Source: Centroberyx gerrardi (taxonomy: Eukaryota > Chordata > Actinopteri > Beryciformes > Berycidae). Taken from it: a stretch of DNA of 64,000 bases. This document shows positions 13,337 through 40,954 of the stretch, in pieces. The number at the start of each line of letters is the position of its first letter. Within the stretch, counting starts at the first letter, position 1. The translations under genes and the position numbers were made by a program. The notes below the pieces were generated by a model. That model was not told the DNA's origin, did not search any database, and saw only the letters and a program-made list of their open reading frames with translations. Where the stretch lies: the NCBI RefSeq assembly GCF_048128805.1, contig NC_136010.1, positions 21,991,480-22,055,479 on the forward strand, given 5' to 3'.

Positions 13337-14477
13337 GAGAGCTGTGCATGCGCGTGTGTGTCTGCGTGTGGGTGTGTGTGATTCTGCTGTGGACCCGTTG
13401 AACCTGTGCGACGGTGTGTCTCTATCGGAAGCGTTCAGAGCCGGTGGAGCTGCTGAGCTGTGACTCGCCTCAGCGCCTCCTCTGTGCCGGCGCTCTGTTG
13501 TCATGCTCAACGCCTGATGCGCTCGGAGGACACAGCCAGCCGGGGAGACAGCGAGAGGGGCGTGATGGCCGGACGCACCCTGACTCGGTCACGCATCTCC
13601 ACATATCCGCCGGGGCTTCTTCTGTTGGCTTCTCCTCCCGATCCCCTTCAGCCCTCATCAATGTCCTCCCTGTGTGTGTCCGCGAGACTGCCTGCCTTCC
13701 TGCCGCCGCGCTCTCTGAATGGATGCTGCTGTCAAAACACATGTGTGGCTCGGAATGAGAACCCATGATCTGGACTGGACTGCACACAGCTTTGGGCGCT
13801 CTGTACCATGCAGCTTTAGGTTGATGCTGAGGATTTTTTAAAGACTTGTTCTTGTCCAATTTGCAGCTGCTGTTTATCACCTTCTTGATGACGTATGACG
13901 CGGGGCAATTGTTTTTCTAATTGAATCATGATTTTTGCTCTGGCACAAGATGAGTGAAGCGGCTGAGCTGATCACCATAGAAGATGGGGGAGCTGCACAT
14001 AAAAATAAGGTCAAGTAAATAATTACAAGGAGGAATGGCATCAGACACTATAATGAAGATTTATCTGCCTCAGTAGCTGCATGCATATGCATTGGATAGA
14101 TGTGAACTGGATGTTTTCTAGGAACAAAAGAGCCGCTTGGAATGTACTGACAGTACATTCAAGGTTGTGAGGAACGGAGGAATTTTTTTCTGAATTCCAG
14201 AGAAATGGAAACCACAGTCAATGAAGCAATCCGTGACTGAAATTAGAATCTGAAACAGAGAAATAGGGAGTGGGGGGATGGATGAAACCAGTAGCATCTC
14301 TGTTGTCATATCTTCTGAGGGAAAACTTAATCTCCCTCCATGTAAGTTTTTCGTCTCTGTCTTGCTGTCAAGTTCTTTCGAGGAGTCACATCTCAACGCG
14401 CTGGTGAACTGTCAGTTGTCCATGTCACTGGTGTCTGGTTTCATTCATCTACTGTGTGTCTACTGAAGCCTGACCAC

Positions 14478-29130
<14,653 letters not shown>

Positions 29131-29688
29131 CTTGGACTGAAAATGCTACCACACACGGGCCGGTGGCAACATGCAGATGCACATAGCTTAGAAACCTTAG
29201 AAACCATGGATACAGACAGAGCTGACTTTGGGGAGGGCTGTAAGAACAATGACTATGGGCAGGGCGATAACATGCTATATAGTACTAAAGAGAAAACTTT
29301 CCTTTCTGAAGACTGAACAACATATCAAACAACTGAAAAGCAATATTCACTCAATTTGTTGATGATAGATATATTGCTGAAACATGTGTTGTTGTTGACC
29401 TCATTTCAAAATGACTCAAGTAGAACTTTGTAGCTGTCTTTAGTAATTTTAGAGCAGACAGTGTAACTGCTTCTGTTTCACTTCCTCCGAAAGAAGTGCA
29501 ATAATCCAGCTATGATGATGAACGGGCAACAAGCTGTCCGAGTTGATTGAGACTGAAAGTGGATAGAGCAAACTGTGTTGGCTGACTGTATGGCCACTGT
29601 CGTGAGAGAATTAATGCATTGAGAGGGTGATGCTTTCTTCAAATTTGTTGTGACTGGACCAAAACAGTTATTTTTCTTTGGCTTTACA

Positions 29689-29694
29689 AATAAA
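29689..29694 (+). terminator. agap2: agap2 polyadenylation signal AATAAA
   Basis: Canonical AATAAA, 559 bases after the agap2 stop codon, in AT-rich sequence. It implies a 3'UTR of about 0.58 kb, although other downstream signals could also be used. Confidence 0.6.
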
Positions 29695-32230
29695 GTATAA
29701 ACATACGGTATGTCATGTTGTTAGTTATGTGTGCCTGTTGCAACAGTACAATGGTCAATTTGACCGATATAAATTGTTTTTCAGTGATGAACCAACTGAA
29801 ATAATTATGACATTCTACTTAGACTAGAAAAATGAATGGTTTGAAATATGAAATATGTCAGTGTTACTCTCACAGGTTAAAGATATGACGTTTTAATATA
29901 CTGTAAATGTACCTACTACATACTGTATTTAATGTTAAACTGTAATGAACATACAACTTAAAAGTCAGAAAGAATAAGACTCAATTTTGTAAATGGTTTC
30001 TTACTAGTAGTTTTGAAAATATATGATTGTCAAGTTTGTTTTTTCATTGTCTTTTATAATTTCTTATTCTCATACATGTCATGAAAGCATAGAAAACAGT
30101 AATCGGATGCTTTTACATATATAAACATGTGGCTATTTGTTGAAATTTTTATTTGGGATAGACTAAAGACTACATGAAGATTATGACATTAGATGAGGCA
30201 GCAACATAATCATTCATATCAATGTTGTGTAGGTCTCCCATGAATTTCCAGTGAACTATGATGAGGTTACATAGCAAGGGAGTGTCATTATTGACACTTT
30301 GTGGGTCATGTGAAACCTTCATGAGCTAAAAGAAATGGTGACCTAAATAAAATAAACTTTTTTTATTAGCATTATTATTATCATTTGTGTTTTGCTTTGT
30401 CTTTGTGTATGGGCCGAAGTGTATATTTCCTAACGTTTCTGTTTGTTATATATAATTTTCTATCTTCTTTATTGCAATGAAACATCCAGACTCTAGGTGG
30501 CGCCTTTACTGCACTTTTGTTGACATGCGTCACCAATATGCGACGACCACCGGAATCCCTTTGAAAAGAATAAAAGAGAAGAGTGGTATTTACCAAATAC
30601 GTACTTCCTTCTATGGGTAAGCAACAGTAATAATTTATCATAAATAGGATACATTGACGAGAAGTTGATTTTAGTATCGAAATAAGACTGTTGAAACTGT
30701 AATTTAGTTCACAGAGTTCCCATAATGTGTCTGGAATAACAAGCTAGGCTAGCCAGCGTCTGTCTTTGCTCCTTGTTTGGCTATATCTAGCTTGTCAACG
30801 ATGGAGTGGAGGGTAAACCCACCTGCATTCACTTAACCCACCTTTTTAGCCTGACATATGTCTTTGCGATGGAAATTCATAGTATAAACCGTGGAAAGTA
30901 GCATCAAACTGATGTAACTCAGTGATTTTCTGAGAATAGCATTGGTTTTGTTTATATTGGTGGACTGGAGGTCATAGATTACCCACATTTATTTTTATAA
31001 CTCATCATTGTCTATAACGATAGTTGCTTCTTGCCCACGGTGAATAATCAGCTGAACATGACTTCCTGCATGTTTCTAAGCAAGCACAAGAAAGGATTTT
31101 CATGTGATGCCACAGCTGGCTGTGTAAATGCAACAGCTTGTTTGGAAAATGGCAGTGACTCCTGGAGTTGTGACAGGAATAACGGTGATCCTGCTGGTGG
31201 TGCCTCGCACCAATCACCTCTGATGATTTACAAATGACTTATTCATATTCAGGTATACTCAAATGTATTTCTAAAACACCTTTAACAGAATTTTGTATGG
31301 AAGTGTTTTAGAACAAAGTCCATACATGCATATAAAACAAGGAAGAACAAGGACATCACAAATGCCTAGTCATGGGGCCACAGCGTGTGTGTGTGGGTGT
31401 GTATGTGGTATGTGTCTCTAAGTATCGGGCAACACCAGGGCAATTAGCAGTAGAAGAAAGTAAATGACTGACTGCAGTGAAGGAAGGGAAAGGATGTCAG
31501 GTAAGGTGGGAGTTAAAGTAGACTGTATGCTATATTAAATAAATGAGTCTGAACTTTATAGTCGTGCATTTTTTTGACATGAAATTGGAAGGAAGCTTGT
31601 TTCAAGGGAAGGAGTTCTGTAACAGAGCTCTGCCCCCAGCTGTTCCCCTTTTAAAAGCAGGGAATGACAGAGAGTAGGTAAATCAGTCATCTATTATGCC
31701 CCGAGGCCATGTAATGTTTAGTTAGAAGTTAGAAGTAGGACTTAGGATAATCAATGCATACATTTACAGGGAGCAGGAGAGACACAAGGAGCGGGGAAAT
31801 GTGATCATATTTTCTCATTCGCATCAGTGTTCTGGCTGCTGAGTAATAAATAAGCTGGATATTCATGATTGTTGGGACAGCCAGAGAGTAGTGGATTGCA
31901 GTTGTCAGTCTGAATCAGAATCCCTTTATTTCACCAAGTACAACAAGCGCACAAGGAATTTGACCTGGTTAATAGGTGCTGACGCATTACAGACAGTTAT
32001 ACAATAGAGGATTGACACAGTAGATGCAGGAAAACGTGACAGGATCTCACATGGTGCAGGCAACACATGCTGTGTGCGATAGTAGACTAAACATAAACAC
32101 AAAACAAGTAAACATTACTGTACCAGGGAAGTAGCATTGACATCATTCTGAAAGATACAGAAGTTGTGTTATTATGTGCCACACATAATCCTATTCTGTT
32201 CTGTTCTATTGGCTTTGTCTGTTCCCCCAG
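29695..32230. other. agap2-zbtb39 intergenic region and zbtb39 5'UTR intron
   Basis: I see no coding exon. A plausible non-coding first exon of zbtb39 ends at about 30616 before a GTAAGC donor, in a short region with a few CpGs. The zbtb39 coding exon begins after the acceptor at 32230. The stretch 29700-30370 is AT-rich and featureless. Confidence 0.45.
31911..32060. repeat. Interspersed repeat of the AATCAGAATCC-TTTATT-CAAGTAC type
   Basis: The words GAATCAGAATCCCTTTATTT, CCAAGTACAACAAGC and ACAAGGAATTTGACCTGGTT match a widespread fish repeat consensus I recall. It sits in the intron before the zbtb39 coding exon. No coding capacity. Confidence 0.5.
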
Positions 32231-32266
32231 TTGGACTGTAGCGCTCCAGGAGCTGCAGCAGCAGGG

Positions 32267-35200
32267 ATGAGGATCCGGCTCGAGGGTCCCGGTCACGCTG
32301 CCAGCCTCCTCTCGGAGCTCAACCGCTGCCGCCAGTCCCGCAGGTATTGCGATGTGTTCCTGCAGGTGGGCAACCGCACGTTTGCAGCACACCGCGCCGT
32401 GCTGGCCTGCGCCGGGACATACTTTCGCAACCTCTTTGCCCGGGCTCCAACCTCTTCCACCGCTGCCTTCTCTTTGGAGTTTATTTCCCCGGCCAACTTT
32501 GAGAAGGTGCTGACATTCGTCTACACAGGCGAGATCTTGACTGACCTGATAGATGTAGGGGTGCTGTATGAGCTGGCTGAGAGGCTGGGCGTTAGTGAAC
32601 TGGTGAGGGCCTGCCATGCTACATTCCCCGACCTGCAGGCTTCTGTGTCTGCAAACTGTAAAGCAAACAGTCCCAGAGACCTCGGCCTGGACTCCAGCAT
32701 GGTCGCTGCTGCAGCAGCGGCTGCTGTAACTGCGGTCTCTGTATCTGCATCGTCCGTGTGTTCCTCTGCAGCCTCCTGCTCGTCTCTGTCTTCGTCCGCC
32801 GGTCCCTCTGCCGCCCCGACTCCCGCTGCCGCTGCCTCCCCTCTCTTCCAGGGCAGGACGCCCAGGGCCAGCCGCGAGGCCCACACCGGCCCGCTGTCTC
32901 TGGACCTCAAGGCAGAAGATGTCCAGTCTCACATGGGCTACGGGCAGATGGCAACAGACAATCAGCTGTCCAGGGGACACAGTCTTTTAACCAACAGCCA
33001 CCCCAGTCAGAGTGATGGCACGCTACCTCCGGGCCCTGTGCTCCAGCTGAAGACTGAGCAGGGGCTGGGAGAGCAAGAGGCAGGAGGCAACTGTGAGGAT
33101 GAAGATGGGGATGGACAAATGGCGGTTTGTGGGAGCACAGCTGGCTCTCTGCCCCAGAGTAGCACCCCTGTGCAGGCTGACACCTGCTCCTTCCCCGACT
33201 CTTCAGCTCAGCTCGGAGCGGAGGCCTGCGCCCCTTCGTCGTCCTCAGGAGACCCCGTAGGCAGCCTGCAGGTGGGGTCAGTGGAGGGCGGAGTGGTGGA
33301 CGTGGCCAGGGACAGCAGGCTGATGTTTGGGGAGGCAGAGGAAGGAGAGAACGAGGACGAGAGGGACCCTCTGCAGGGGAACGGAACGATGGAGGGAACG
33401 GAGGAGGAGCAGTGGAGACAGCTGGCAGGTGAGATCATCGAGCTGAGCGATGACGAGAACTACATGGAGGAGGAAGATGAAGAAGACGATGAAGACGACC
33501 TTGTGTGTGTGGAGAACGGAGGGGCGGGGAACTCTAGCAGCCAGGTAATCTAAATTTAAAGAATATAATAAGCTCTGCTTTACTTTGATGACTGGCACTA
33601 TGAGCAAGACCACTGGGTTTTTAACTTCACTTTGCTTTTATGTCTTTTGATAAACTTGCACTTTCCATGTAGTGGTGCCCTTCATGCCTTCTACTATTAT
33701 TGTGAACATTTAGTAAATTATTCTTCTATTTGTCAGCATGGAAACACTTCAAATAAAAGCAGAAGCACCACAGAAGTGACAGTTTTCTCCACTCCTACAG
33801 GTGTCAGGGAGCATGGTGTCATGTAAAGCCTGTGCAGCGCCTCTGCCAGCAGACCCGGATGCTCTCAGAAGACACGCCGAGACCCATCTGACAGACCTGG
33901 GGCTGTGCAGGGTGTGTGGGGCTTCGTTCCCGGAACGTGCTGCCGGCGTCTCCCACGCCCTCTCCCACGTCGGGGTCCAGCTCTACTCCTGTGACATGTG
34001 TCACTTGCAGTTCTGCAGCCAAAACAAACTGCTGCGCCACCGCCGCCAGGCCGCCTCCAGTTATACAATACCACAGGGGGCGCTCACTGGGACCACCCAG
34101 GGCCTGGGCTCCGAGCTGCAGTGTGCAGTGTGCACCAAAACCCTCACCAAGGACTTCCAGGTAGGTGAATTGAGTTGGTTGGACGTTTAGCCTGGGGAGT
34201 TTTTGGAATATGTCGACCTGAAATTGCTTTTAAAGAAACACAGTTACAGGTCAATTTGATACAGTGGGAATGCGTGGTGCGCTGAGGCAAAACATTTTAC
34301 ACACACAGCCTAATACGGCAATAAGTTTCAGAATAGGATCTCATTTAACTTGGCAGGAAGCTTTGGGTTCACTAACTCTTGTTCAAGTTAACTGCTGTTT
34401 GTAACATTCAGATGATTCTTTACCCTGAGAGTAATCTAAGAGCCAGGTGGATTGGAATGTATGGCTTGGCTCTCTGATAACAGCCATACCAACACTAACA
34501 AAATGTTGTCTTGGGATAAGTATGAAGTATGAATATGTTGAGGGGTCTGCTGTTTGTATGACTAGTACCAGAGAACTGATTTCACTTGGACCAAAGAATC
34601 ATCTCACTATCGCATGGAAAAAAAATATGAAATTCAACCAACTGCTATACCCGTTGCTTGTAGGAGGTTCTCACATTTGCTTTCATGTCTCTTGCCTCCT
34701 TCCCAGACTGTCAGAGACCACCTGCTGAGCCATGTGTGTCCCCAAAGCCTGAGCTGTGGCGTGTGTCACCTCCCCCAGCTCTCCCTATGTTCCCTGCTGT
34801 GGCACGCCCTCACCCACCTCTCTTTGCCCATTTACACCTGCCCACACTGTGCCCACAGCTTCCTAGAGCGCTCCCTGCTGGACAGACATATGACTGGGCA
34901 CGCTGAGGAGGCAGCAGCTAAGGAGAGAGAGCGCTCCATACTGCAAGGTTTTAGAGTCGGAGTAGATGGAGGAGGAATAGGAGGAGTGGAGGAGTTGCAT
35001 TGCTTCCTGTGCCCACAGACGTTCCGCTCCACCTCTGCCTTTCAGTACCACCTCAGCCTGCACACTGCTGAGTCCGCGGGGAGCGGCGGAGGTGTTGGGG
35101 GCCAGGGGTGGTTAGGCAAACGTAAAGCTGACCAGTCTCTGGAGTGCCCTCCCTCCTCCTGCTCTTCTTCCTCTCCACGGGAGGCTGGCAGCCTCGTCAA

Positions 35201-35678
35201 AATGAGCAACCTGGGTTTGGGCCTGGGAATGGGCTTCAGCCTGTCAGATAAGTTTTTTCAAGGACCAATACCGAACTTCCCCTCTGGACTCCTGACCAAT
35301 GGGAGTTCCGGGCTGGACGGGGCAGCGGCGGCGGGTGTTCGCGGGAAATGGTACCGGTGTCGCTACTGCGGTAAGCGCTTCGCCCACTCAGGGGAGTTCA
35401 CCTACCACCTCCGCATCCACACCGGGGAGAAGCCCTACCAGTGCAAGGTGTGTCTGCGCTTCTTCCGGGGCCGATCCACCATGATCTGCCACCTGAAGAC
35501 GCACGCCGGCGCCCTCATGTACCGCTGCACGGTCTGCGGCCTCTACTTCTCCACACTGAAGCTGGTGTCGTCACACATGGAGCTCCACAAGGACCACCTG
35601 CCCCCGGACTTCAACATCGAGCAGACCTTCATGTACAACGACCACTCTAAAGAACCGCTGCCCGCCATGGACACCTGA
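32267..35678 (+). CDS. zbtb39: Zinc finger and BTB domain-containing protein 39, three coding exons
   Basis: Coding exons are 32267-33544, 33801-34160 and 34707-35678, all phase 0, giving 869 aa (human about 712). The ATG at 32267 is the first after the acceptor at 32230. The BTB domain (about 8-122) includes YCDVFLQVGNRTFAAHRAVL and NFEKVLTFVYTGEILTDLI, followed by an Ala/Ser-rich linker and an acidic stretch with EIIELSDDENYMEEE near residue 400. About ten C2H2 fingers follow. Fingers 8-9 are linked by a classic HTGEKPYQCKVC linker, and the C-terminus LPPDFNIEQTFMYNDHSKE matches ZBTB39. Finger 4 is split: CAVC is in the second exon and HLLSH in the third, which supports these splice sites. 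The protein is a presumed nuclear, DNA-binding transcriptional repressor. It is longer than human because of the linker. Confidence 0.94.
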
Positions 35679-36660
35679 CCGCCTCTGGTGTCTGCCTGAT
35701 CACTGTTACTCTGCTGTGTCTGTCTCTCTCTGTCTCTTCTCTGTCTCTGACACCTCCTCAATGTCTGGTTGTTGTGGACCATATATGTAATAGGCCTAGA
35801 CTTTTAGAATGTAATGAACTTGTATGTTTTTACAAGGAGGGTACTGTTTATTGAGGCAAAGTGTTTTTGAAGGTACACAGAAGCCACTTGGTGGCAGTGT
35901 ATCTAAAAAGGGGAACTTGTTGGACTGTTGACTGTCATGCAGTGCTCTGCCTGCATTATCTATTCAGAACAAGTCTGTAACTTGATAACTTACATTTCAG
36001 GTTAGGTTTTTATGTAAGTGATTAATCATTACTCTGTAATGAAAGTAGCACCTCATTGTAGCATAGAAAATAATTATTTTATTATATTTGCAGTCACTAT
36101 GGAGTGTCATATTGCATATTTTCACAAGCTTTACATTTTCTATGTGTCTTCTAGTGGTACGCTACATTTTCCACACCACACCAGGCTTTAAGTATACAAC
36201 ATAACTAGCCACGTAATGAGGCCTTATCAGTAAAATAGAAATTTCAGAATTATTTAGTCTTCCTTCAAGCATTTTGGTTAAGTTTTTTACTTCTCATGGT
36301 AACATAAAAAAACATGTTTTTCGGCGATACAATGGGATTTGTTGTATCGGCAATGGAGAGGCATTTTTATGAATGCTTTCACAATATGGTATTTAGTTAC
36401 ACATTATGTTCACTTGATATATTCCACATGCAGTCTTTTTATAAGATGTGAAGTATGAATATTGTGCTGTAGAAACTTGGTACTGAAGTGCCCATCTACA
36501 AATTCACATCTGTGATATATGTGTTACCTCATATCTATATCTGATGACAATGTAACTATTTATTCTATTTATGCCTTTTTAAATTTCATTTTCAGTGTTT
36601 CTAATGTAAGACCTATGAACGTTGGCTTTTTTAAAAATCTTGTTTCTAGTTCTTGAAAAG

Positions 36661-36666
36661 AATAAA
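36661..36666 (+). terminator. zbtb39: zbtb39 polyadenylation signal AATAAA
   Basis: AATAAA, overlapping a second AATAAA at 36666, about 1 kb after the zbtb39 stop in AT-rich 3'UTR-like sequence. The region on to 37884 has no other recognisable feature and probably includes the gpr182 3'UTR on the other strand. Confidence 0.6.
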
Positions 36667-37884
36667 ATAAATGCCTATAGAAAAATAATTTTCTCACCCC
36701 TAAATGGTTTTTCGCCTTTTTTGATTCAGTGATTTTTTAGTGTCCTGTACAACAAAACCCATTCATCATCAAAATTTCAATGATGAATTTGCAGAATTCT
36801 GCGTAGTATTATGCACCTCTTGCTTCCAGAGGCTCGTGACCTTTGCCCTTTCAAAACCCTGCTCTCTTCCTGCTATTGTGCCATCTGTGGACTGAAACCT
36901 AACCCCCTTTTCCTTTTTTCTGCATTCTTATCACAAAGTCAACAGTGTTAAATGTGGAACATTCCCTTTGGAGGCTGGAAGGAAAGTGAATGTAAGAGAT
37001 CAACCATAGTCTAACTGCAAGAAGTGAGATAGTTGCCAAATGCAACTACAGCAAATTGTAGTGAGGTAAAAAGTTTACATATGCTTCCAAATCAGAGTGC
37101 CAGTGTCCGTGTTTTGTGATCGTTCTACTCTCCTAATATCATTACAAAATGGCAACATTTAACTTAGGTTTCCCAGTTTAAATGGATACAAACAGTGTTT
37201 GAGGGAGTTTTATTGCATGTTACAGGTAACCATGTTACAGCAGTAGACTACAGCAGCATTCAGAAACAGATAAATAAGCATTTAACAATATGAGCTAAGC
37301 TTTATCTGTTTAATGGTTATGTAATAAAAGACAATGTTCAGAATCAGTTCATTTACATTTCCACATTTGCAAATTGTTTATACTAAGTGGGTATAAGGAT
37401 TGGTCTTATCTGGCATTGGACAGACAGCAGATTTGTTTACATGCATTCCTGCTCTGTCACTAATATTCCTTCCGCCATGAGATCCTAGACGTTGCCATGA
37501 GTTCCTGTGGGAGTGCAACAGCTTTGAGGAAAATATCTTCAAACATTTCCTGTCTTCCTCTGTTTACAACTGCGATGTGCTAAATGAAAAAAACAGGAAC
37601 TGGATTATGAGAGGAAGGTGTTGGTGAGCCCATCTCTCTTGCATAACAAATGGCACAATGAGTCACGGTCAGAAGCTACGACCAGAGTGAGATGATACAT
37701 TGTGCAATCTTTGCCTCTGGTAACTATTATTCTGAAGCATCAAGCCTGGCATCAGGTGACCTCTGTTTACCAGTTCTATCAAATCCTCCTTCATTTCTGT
37801 TGTCCCTCATCACTTACAAAATGTCTCGCTCCTGTTTGTGTAGATATGACAGGAGCTTATTCTATTCTTACGCTGGCTTCTTTC

Positions 37885-38964
37885 TTATGATACATCTGAT
37901 TGGCTGGTGCTGGTGTTACTTGGCCTGCGCTGCTTCCCTGGCTCTGCCTCCCCTCCGTTGGCAGTGTTGGGCTGGGCCCCGGTCCCCGCAGCGGCCTCTC
38001 TGGGTATGTAGTTCACCACGGTGTTGATCAGGTTGTTGCGGAAGCTCTTGCTGAGGAAGTTGTACAGCACGGGGTTGGCGACGCAGTGGAAAAGGGACAG
38101 GCACTGCACCACGCTGAACGAGAAGTAGAGGACTTCCACTGTGTTGCAGCTGAGGACAAAGGGGTCGATGTCATCTATGGTGATCATGAATATCACCAGG
38201 TGGTAGGGCAGCCAGCACATCACGAACACTAGCGAGTACACGTGCACCAGCCACACGTCCCGCCGGCCCTGCACGTCCGCCGCTGTGCGGACCGCCCGGG
38301 CGATCAGCACATTGCAGGTGATGATGACGGCAGCGGGCCCCAGGAACTGGAAGATCAAGCAAAGGAAAGCCACGGTGACGAACCACTCTGTGTAGTTGTA
38401 CTCAGGCATCATGTAGCAGCCTGGCTCGTCCCACTCCAGGAGATCCACGTGAACGTTCTCCAGCAGAGACAGGAACAAGGAGAGGAGCCACAGGCCGCCG
38501 CAGAGCAGCCAGCGGCGCCGGCCCGCCACAGGGAAGCAGGCCGGAGCGGAGGGCCTGGTGAGGGACAGGTAGCGCTCCAGGGTCATGAAGGCCAGGAAGA
38601 AGGAGCTGCTGTAGAAGTTGACCAGGTAGAAGAGGTGGGTGAACTTGCAGAGGAAGCGGCCCCACAGCCAAACCCTGTTCATGGTCACCTCCATCATGAA
38701 GAAAGGCATGGTCAGGATCACCATCAGGTCCGACAGGCTCACGTTGATGATGCAGAAGAGGACCCCGTTGGCCGAGTGGCGTCGGCGCCAGTTGACCCAG
38801 ACGACCAGCGCATTCTCGAACAGGCCCACCATGAAGAGGAAAAGGTAGAGGAGGAAGAGGGCGATGCGGCGGTAGTCGTTGTCGAGCTGGATGGTGCACT
38901 CGTAGACGAACCATGGCGTGCCGTTGAAGTAGCCTGAGTGGTTGTGGTGCTCGTCAGTAGTCAT
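37885..38964 (-). CDS. gpr182: G-protein-coupled receptor 182, single coding exon
   Basis: A 359-aa rhodopsin-class receptor with seven hydrophobic segments. N-glycosylation sequons are NHS (8), NGT (14) and NYT (190). The conserved disulfide pair is C106 and C183; ERY (130-132) stands in place of DRY; CWLPY is at 250-254 and NPVLY at 297-301 (the NPxxY motif). WLWGRFLCKFTHLFYLVN and MCWLPYHLV match GPR182. GPR182 is known as an atypical chemokine scavenger receptor of lymphatic and sinusoidal endothelium. The ATG lies 3 bases after an acceptor (CTCCAG at about 38968-38973), and a 5'UTR exon probably ends at 39405 before a GTACGA donor. Position next to zbtb39 is as in human. Confidence 0.95.
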   Translation of the reverse strand: MTTDEHHNHSGYFNGTPWFVYECTIQLDNDYRRIALFLLYLFLFMVGLFENALVVWVNWRRRHSANGVLFCIINVSLSDLMVILTMPFFMMEVTMNRVWLWGRFLCKFTHLFYLVNFYSSSFFLAFMTLERYLSLTRPSAPACFPVAGRRRWLLCGGLWLLSLFLSLLENVHVDLLEWDEPGCYMMPEYNYTEWFVTVAFLCLIFQFLGPAAVIITCNVLIARAVRTAADVQGRRDVWLVHVYSLVFVMCWLPYHLVIFMITIDDIDPFVLSCNTVEVLYFSFSVVQCLSLFHCVANPVLYNFLSKSFRNNLINTVVNYIPREAAAGTGAQPNTANGGEAEPGKQRRPSNTSTSQSDVS

Positions 38965-39404
38965 GGTCTGGAGTGAAAAGCAGAGGGAAATTGTTTCGAT
39001 GAGGATTGGGAGTTTAGATTTACTTGGAAGTTAATCTGATTACATTTTCAGACATTGCATAACAAAGGCACAGAAGGAGGAGGGTGGCAGACACGCTGGG
39101 TTGAAATGAAATGCTTCTCGAACCTTTTGAGTGGTGTATACTAAAACCACAACAGGTGATTAGAATACCATTTCACAACCTAGAACATGCAAAGAACATA
39201 GATGTCCCACTTGGAGCTGCTGTGAGTGCATGCTTGAAATTATTCTTGAATAAACTTTTTCCATCTCCACCCATCATCAACACAGATAAACTGCTGTTAA
39301 ACATGTGAAACACTTATTAGTTCTCTACTTTACAAAATGAAAACTGCACACAGATTATCATTTCCAAACATAAATCAGTATTTACAATGAAAACGTTATC
39401 GTAC

Positions 39405-39480
39405 CTTGGTGTGGTGGTGAGTGTGCTGGAGATGCTGGCTGATGAAGAGGGAGGTTCCCTCTTGAGGCCTTATTGTCTCC
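39405..39480 (-). other. gpr182: Probable non-coding first exon of gpr182
   Basis: On the minus strand the sequence ending CACACCAAG is followed by GTACGATAA, a usable donor, and the coding exon is preceded by an acceptor. The left edge is fixed by the donor; the right edge (TSS) is a guess. No ATG-initiated conserved peptide is present. Confidence 0.35.
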
Positions 39481-39623
39481 TGGAGCAAGAAGAGAGCTTT
39501 CTGTCTGTAGCCTGCAGACACAAGATGACTACCAATTCTGCTGTTTAGGGCTATCTGAGCAATCAGGCAGCCTGGAGTTTCTCCCCTCCCATCTCTTATT
39601 ATTGAGTAACCCGCCCCCCAAAT

Positions 39624-39624
<1 letters not shown>

Positions 39625-39652
<28 letters not shown>
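39625..39652. repeat. (CA)n microsatellite
   Basis: About 14 perfect CA units upstream of gpr182. Confidence 0.95.
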
Positions 39653-39654
<2 letters not shown>

Positions 39655-40954
39655 CTACTAGATCTAACAGGACATCCTCAATGAGTAGCGGGGCGTGGTG
39701 CAGACGAGCAGGAAAGCCCACACAGCTAAAGGGTCTAGGTTTAGAGGACAGACACCCGGGTCTATGAGTGAATAACAGCCCAGGCAAAATGTTTTCAAAC
39801 AGTAAGGTGTTTCCTTCATTTTCCATTCCAGCACTCATGGGAGGGACTTTGTTCAAACATAATAAATACTCAAAAAGCACCCAATCTTTCCAAAACTGTT
39901 CACAGTGATTTTATATCCCATGACTCCAAAGTGAAAATCTGTGTCCCCCCTCTGCTTCTCCTTGCCACTGGAATCCCCACAAGATCAGATTTAGTTTGGT
40001 ACTTTATTCTACCTGTTCAGACAGGTTAACTTCATTGATTTACTTGTATATGTCAGCAAGCATATATGACCTGATCATTTGTATCAATTCAGTGATGGCG
40101 AGTTTCCTCAGTGAATTACCTTTCAGCATCCTGTAAAAGCATATAGATACTAGGCTGGTTGGCATGGTGCAGAGACACTGTGCAAACAGCCACCACATAG
40201 CAGAGGACAATGCCAGGAAGCCCCTCGGCTGTAGGGCAAAGTGAGTGACAGGCAGAGTATAGGAAGCCTGTGGCACTCAGCCTCACTGAGGAAGGGGGCT
40301 CTTTAACCTACACACACATCCTCATTATTGCATTATTTCAACACCCTCTTTAAAAGTGAGCTGCAGTTTAGCACACACTTTAGCCTATGCAGGTGATAAT
40401 ACTAACAGCTGGGTTTCCCAAAAGCATCTGAACGAGGAAGTTGTATTATAAGCCAGAAGACAATAATGAACAATTTGTTCTGATTTAACACGGGAGATGG
40501 TGGGAATGTTTTCGCTCACTTCATTTACTTTTTTGATTAAAAATGCAAATCCAATACAATTTGTTAACAAGGGCAGTGTCAGTCCCTCTGATACCACGAT
40601 GCCTTTGAGAAACCAGGAACCAGGTCCTGGTGAGCTAGTCCTGACACATCCTTTCTGGAGTGACTGGAAGGTTATGACTTAGGTCAGCATGATAGGGAGA
40701 GAATGCAGGAAAGATCTGCCCTGTGCTCTGGACGCCGTGTTCCTACTGCCTCTCCGGATTGTCAGCATTTTGTAGCTTATGGACCCCCCTACCCCACACA
40801 CACACACCTCCTCGCCTCCCTCTTTTTCTCTCCTTGTCCATCCTGCTTGATTCCCATTGTCTAAGTGCAGTCAATTCTCTCTTTTCTGATAGCAACAGGA
40901 AGGATGACAGTCAGCAAAATTACAACTTCTGGGAAGAGTGAGACAAAAAGCAGT

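Larger units (their letters stand above)
9841..14477. other. agap2 intron / upstream region of the long first exon
   Basis: I see no coding exon here. The stretch carries CA and GA microsatellites. From about 13380 to 13760 it becomes GC-richer with many CpG, which suggests the promoter and 5'UTR of the long agap2 transcript. The open frames around 12800-13880 follow low-complexity or GC-rich sequence in several frames and look spurious. Confidence 0.5.

Noticed and set aside
12959-13880. Several frames of 76-183 codons near 13 kb
   Set aside because: They are driven by GA/CT microsatellites or GC-rich 5'UTR-like sequence, and none shows a known domain.
32087-32980. 297-codon open frame on the minus strand
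   Set aside because: It is antisense to the zbtb39 BTB exon, whose + frame is clearly conserved, and its composition (Gly/Arg/Cys-rich) follows the complement of Ala/Ser codons.
38242-38937. 231-codon open frame on the plus strand
   Set aside because: Antisense shadow of gpr182; rich in Glu, Gln and Val as expected from the complement of a GC-rich receptor gene.
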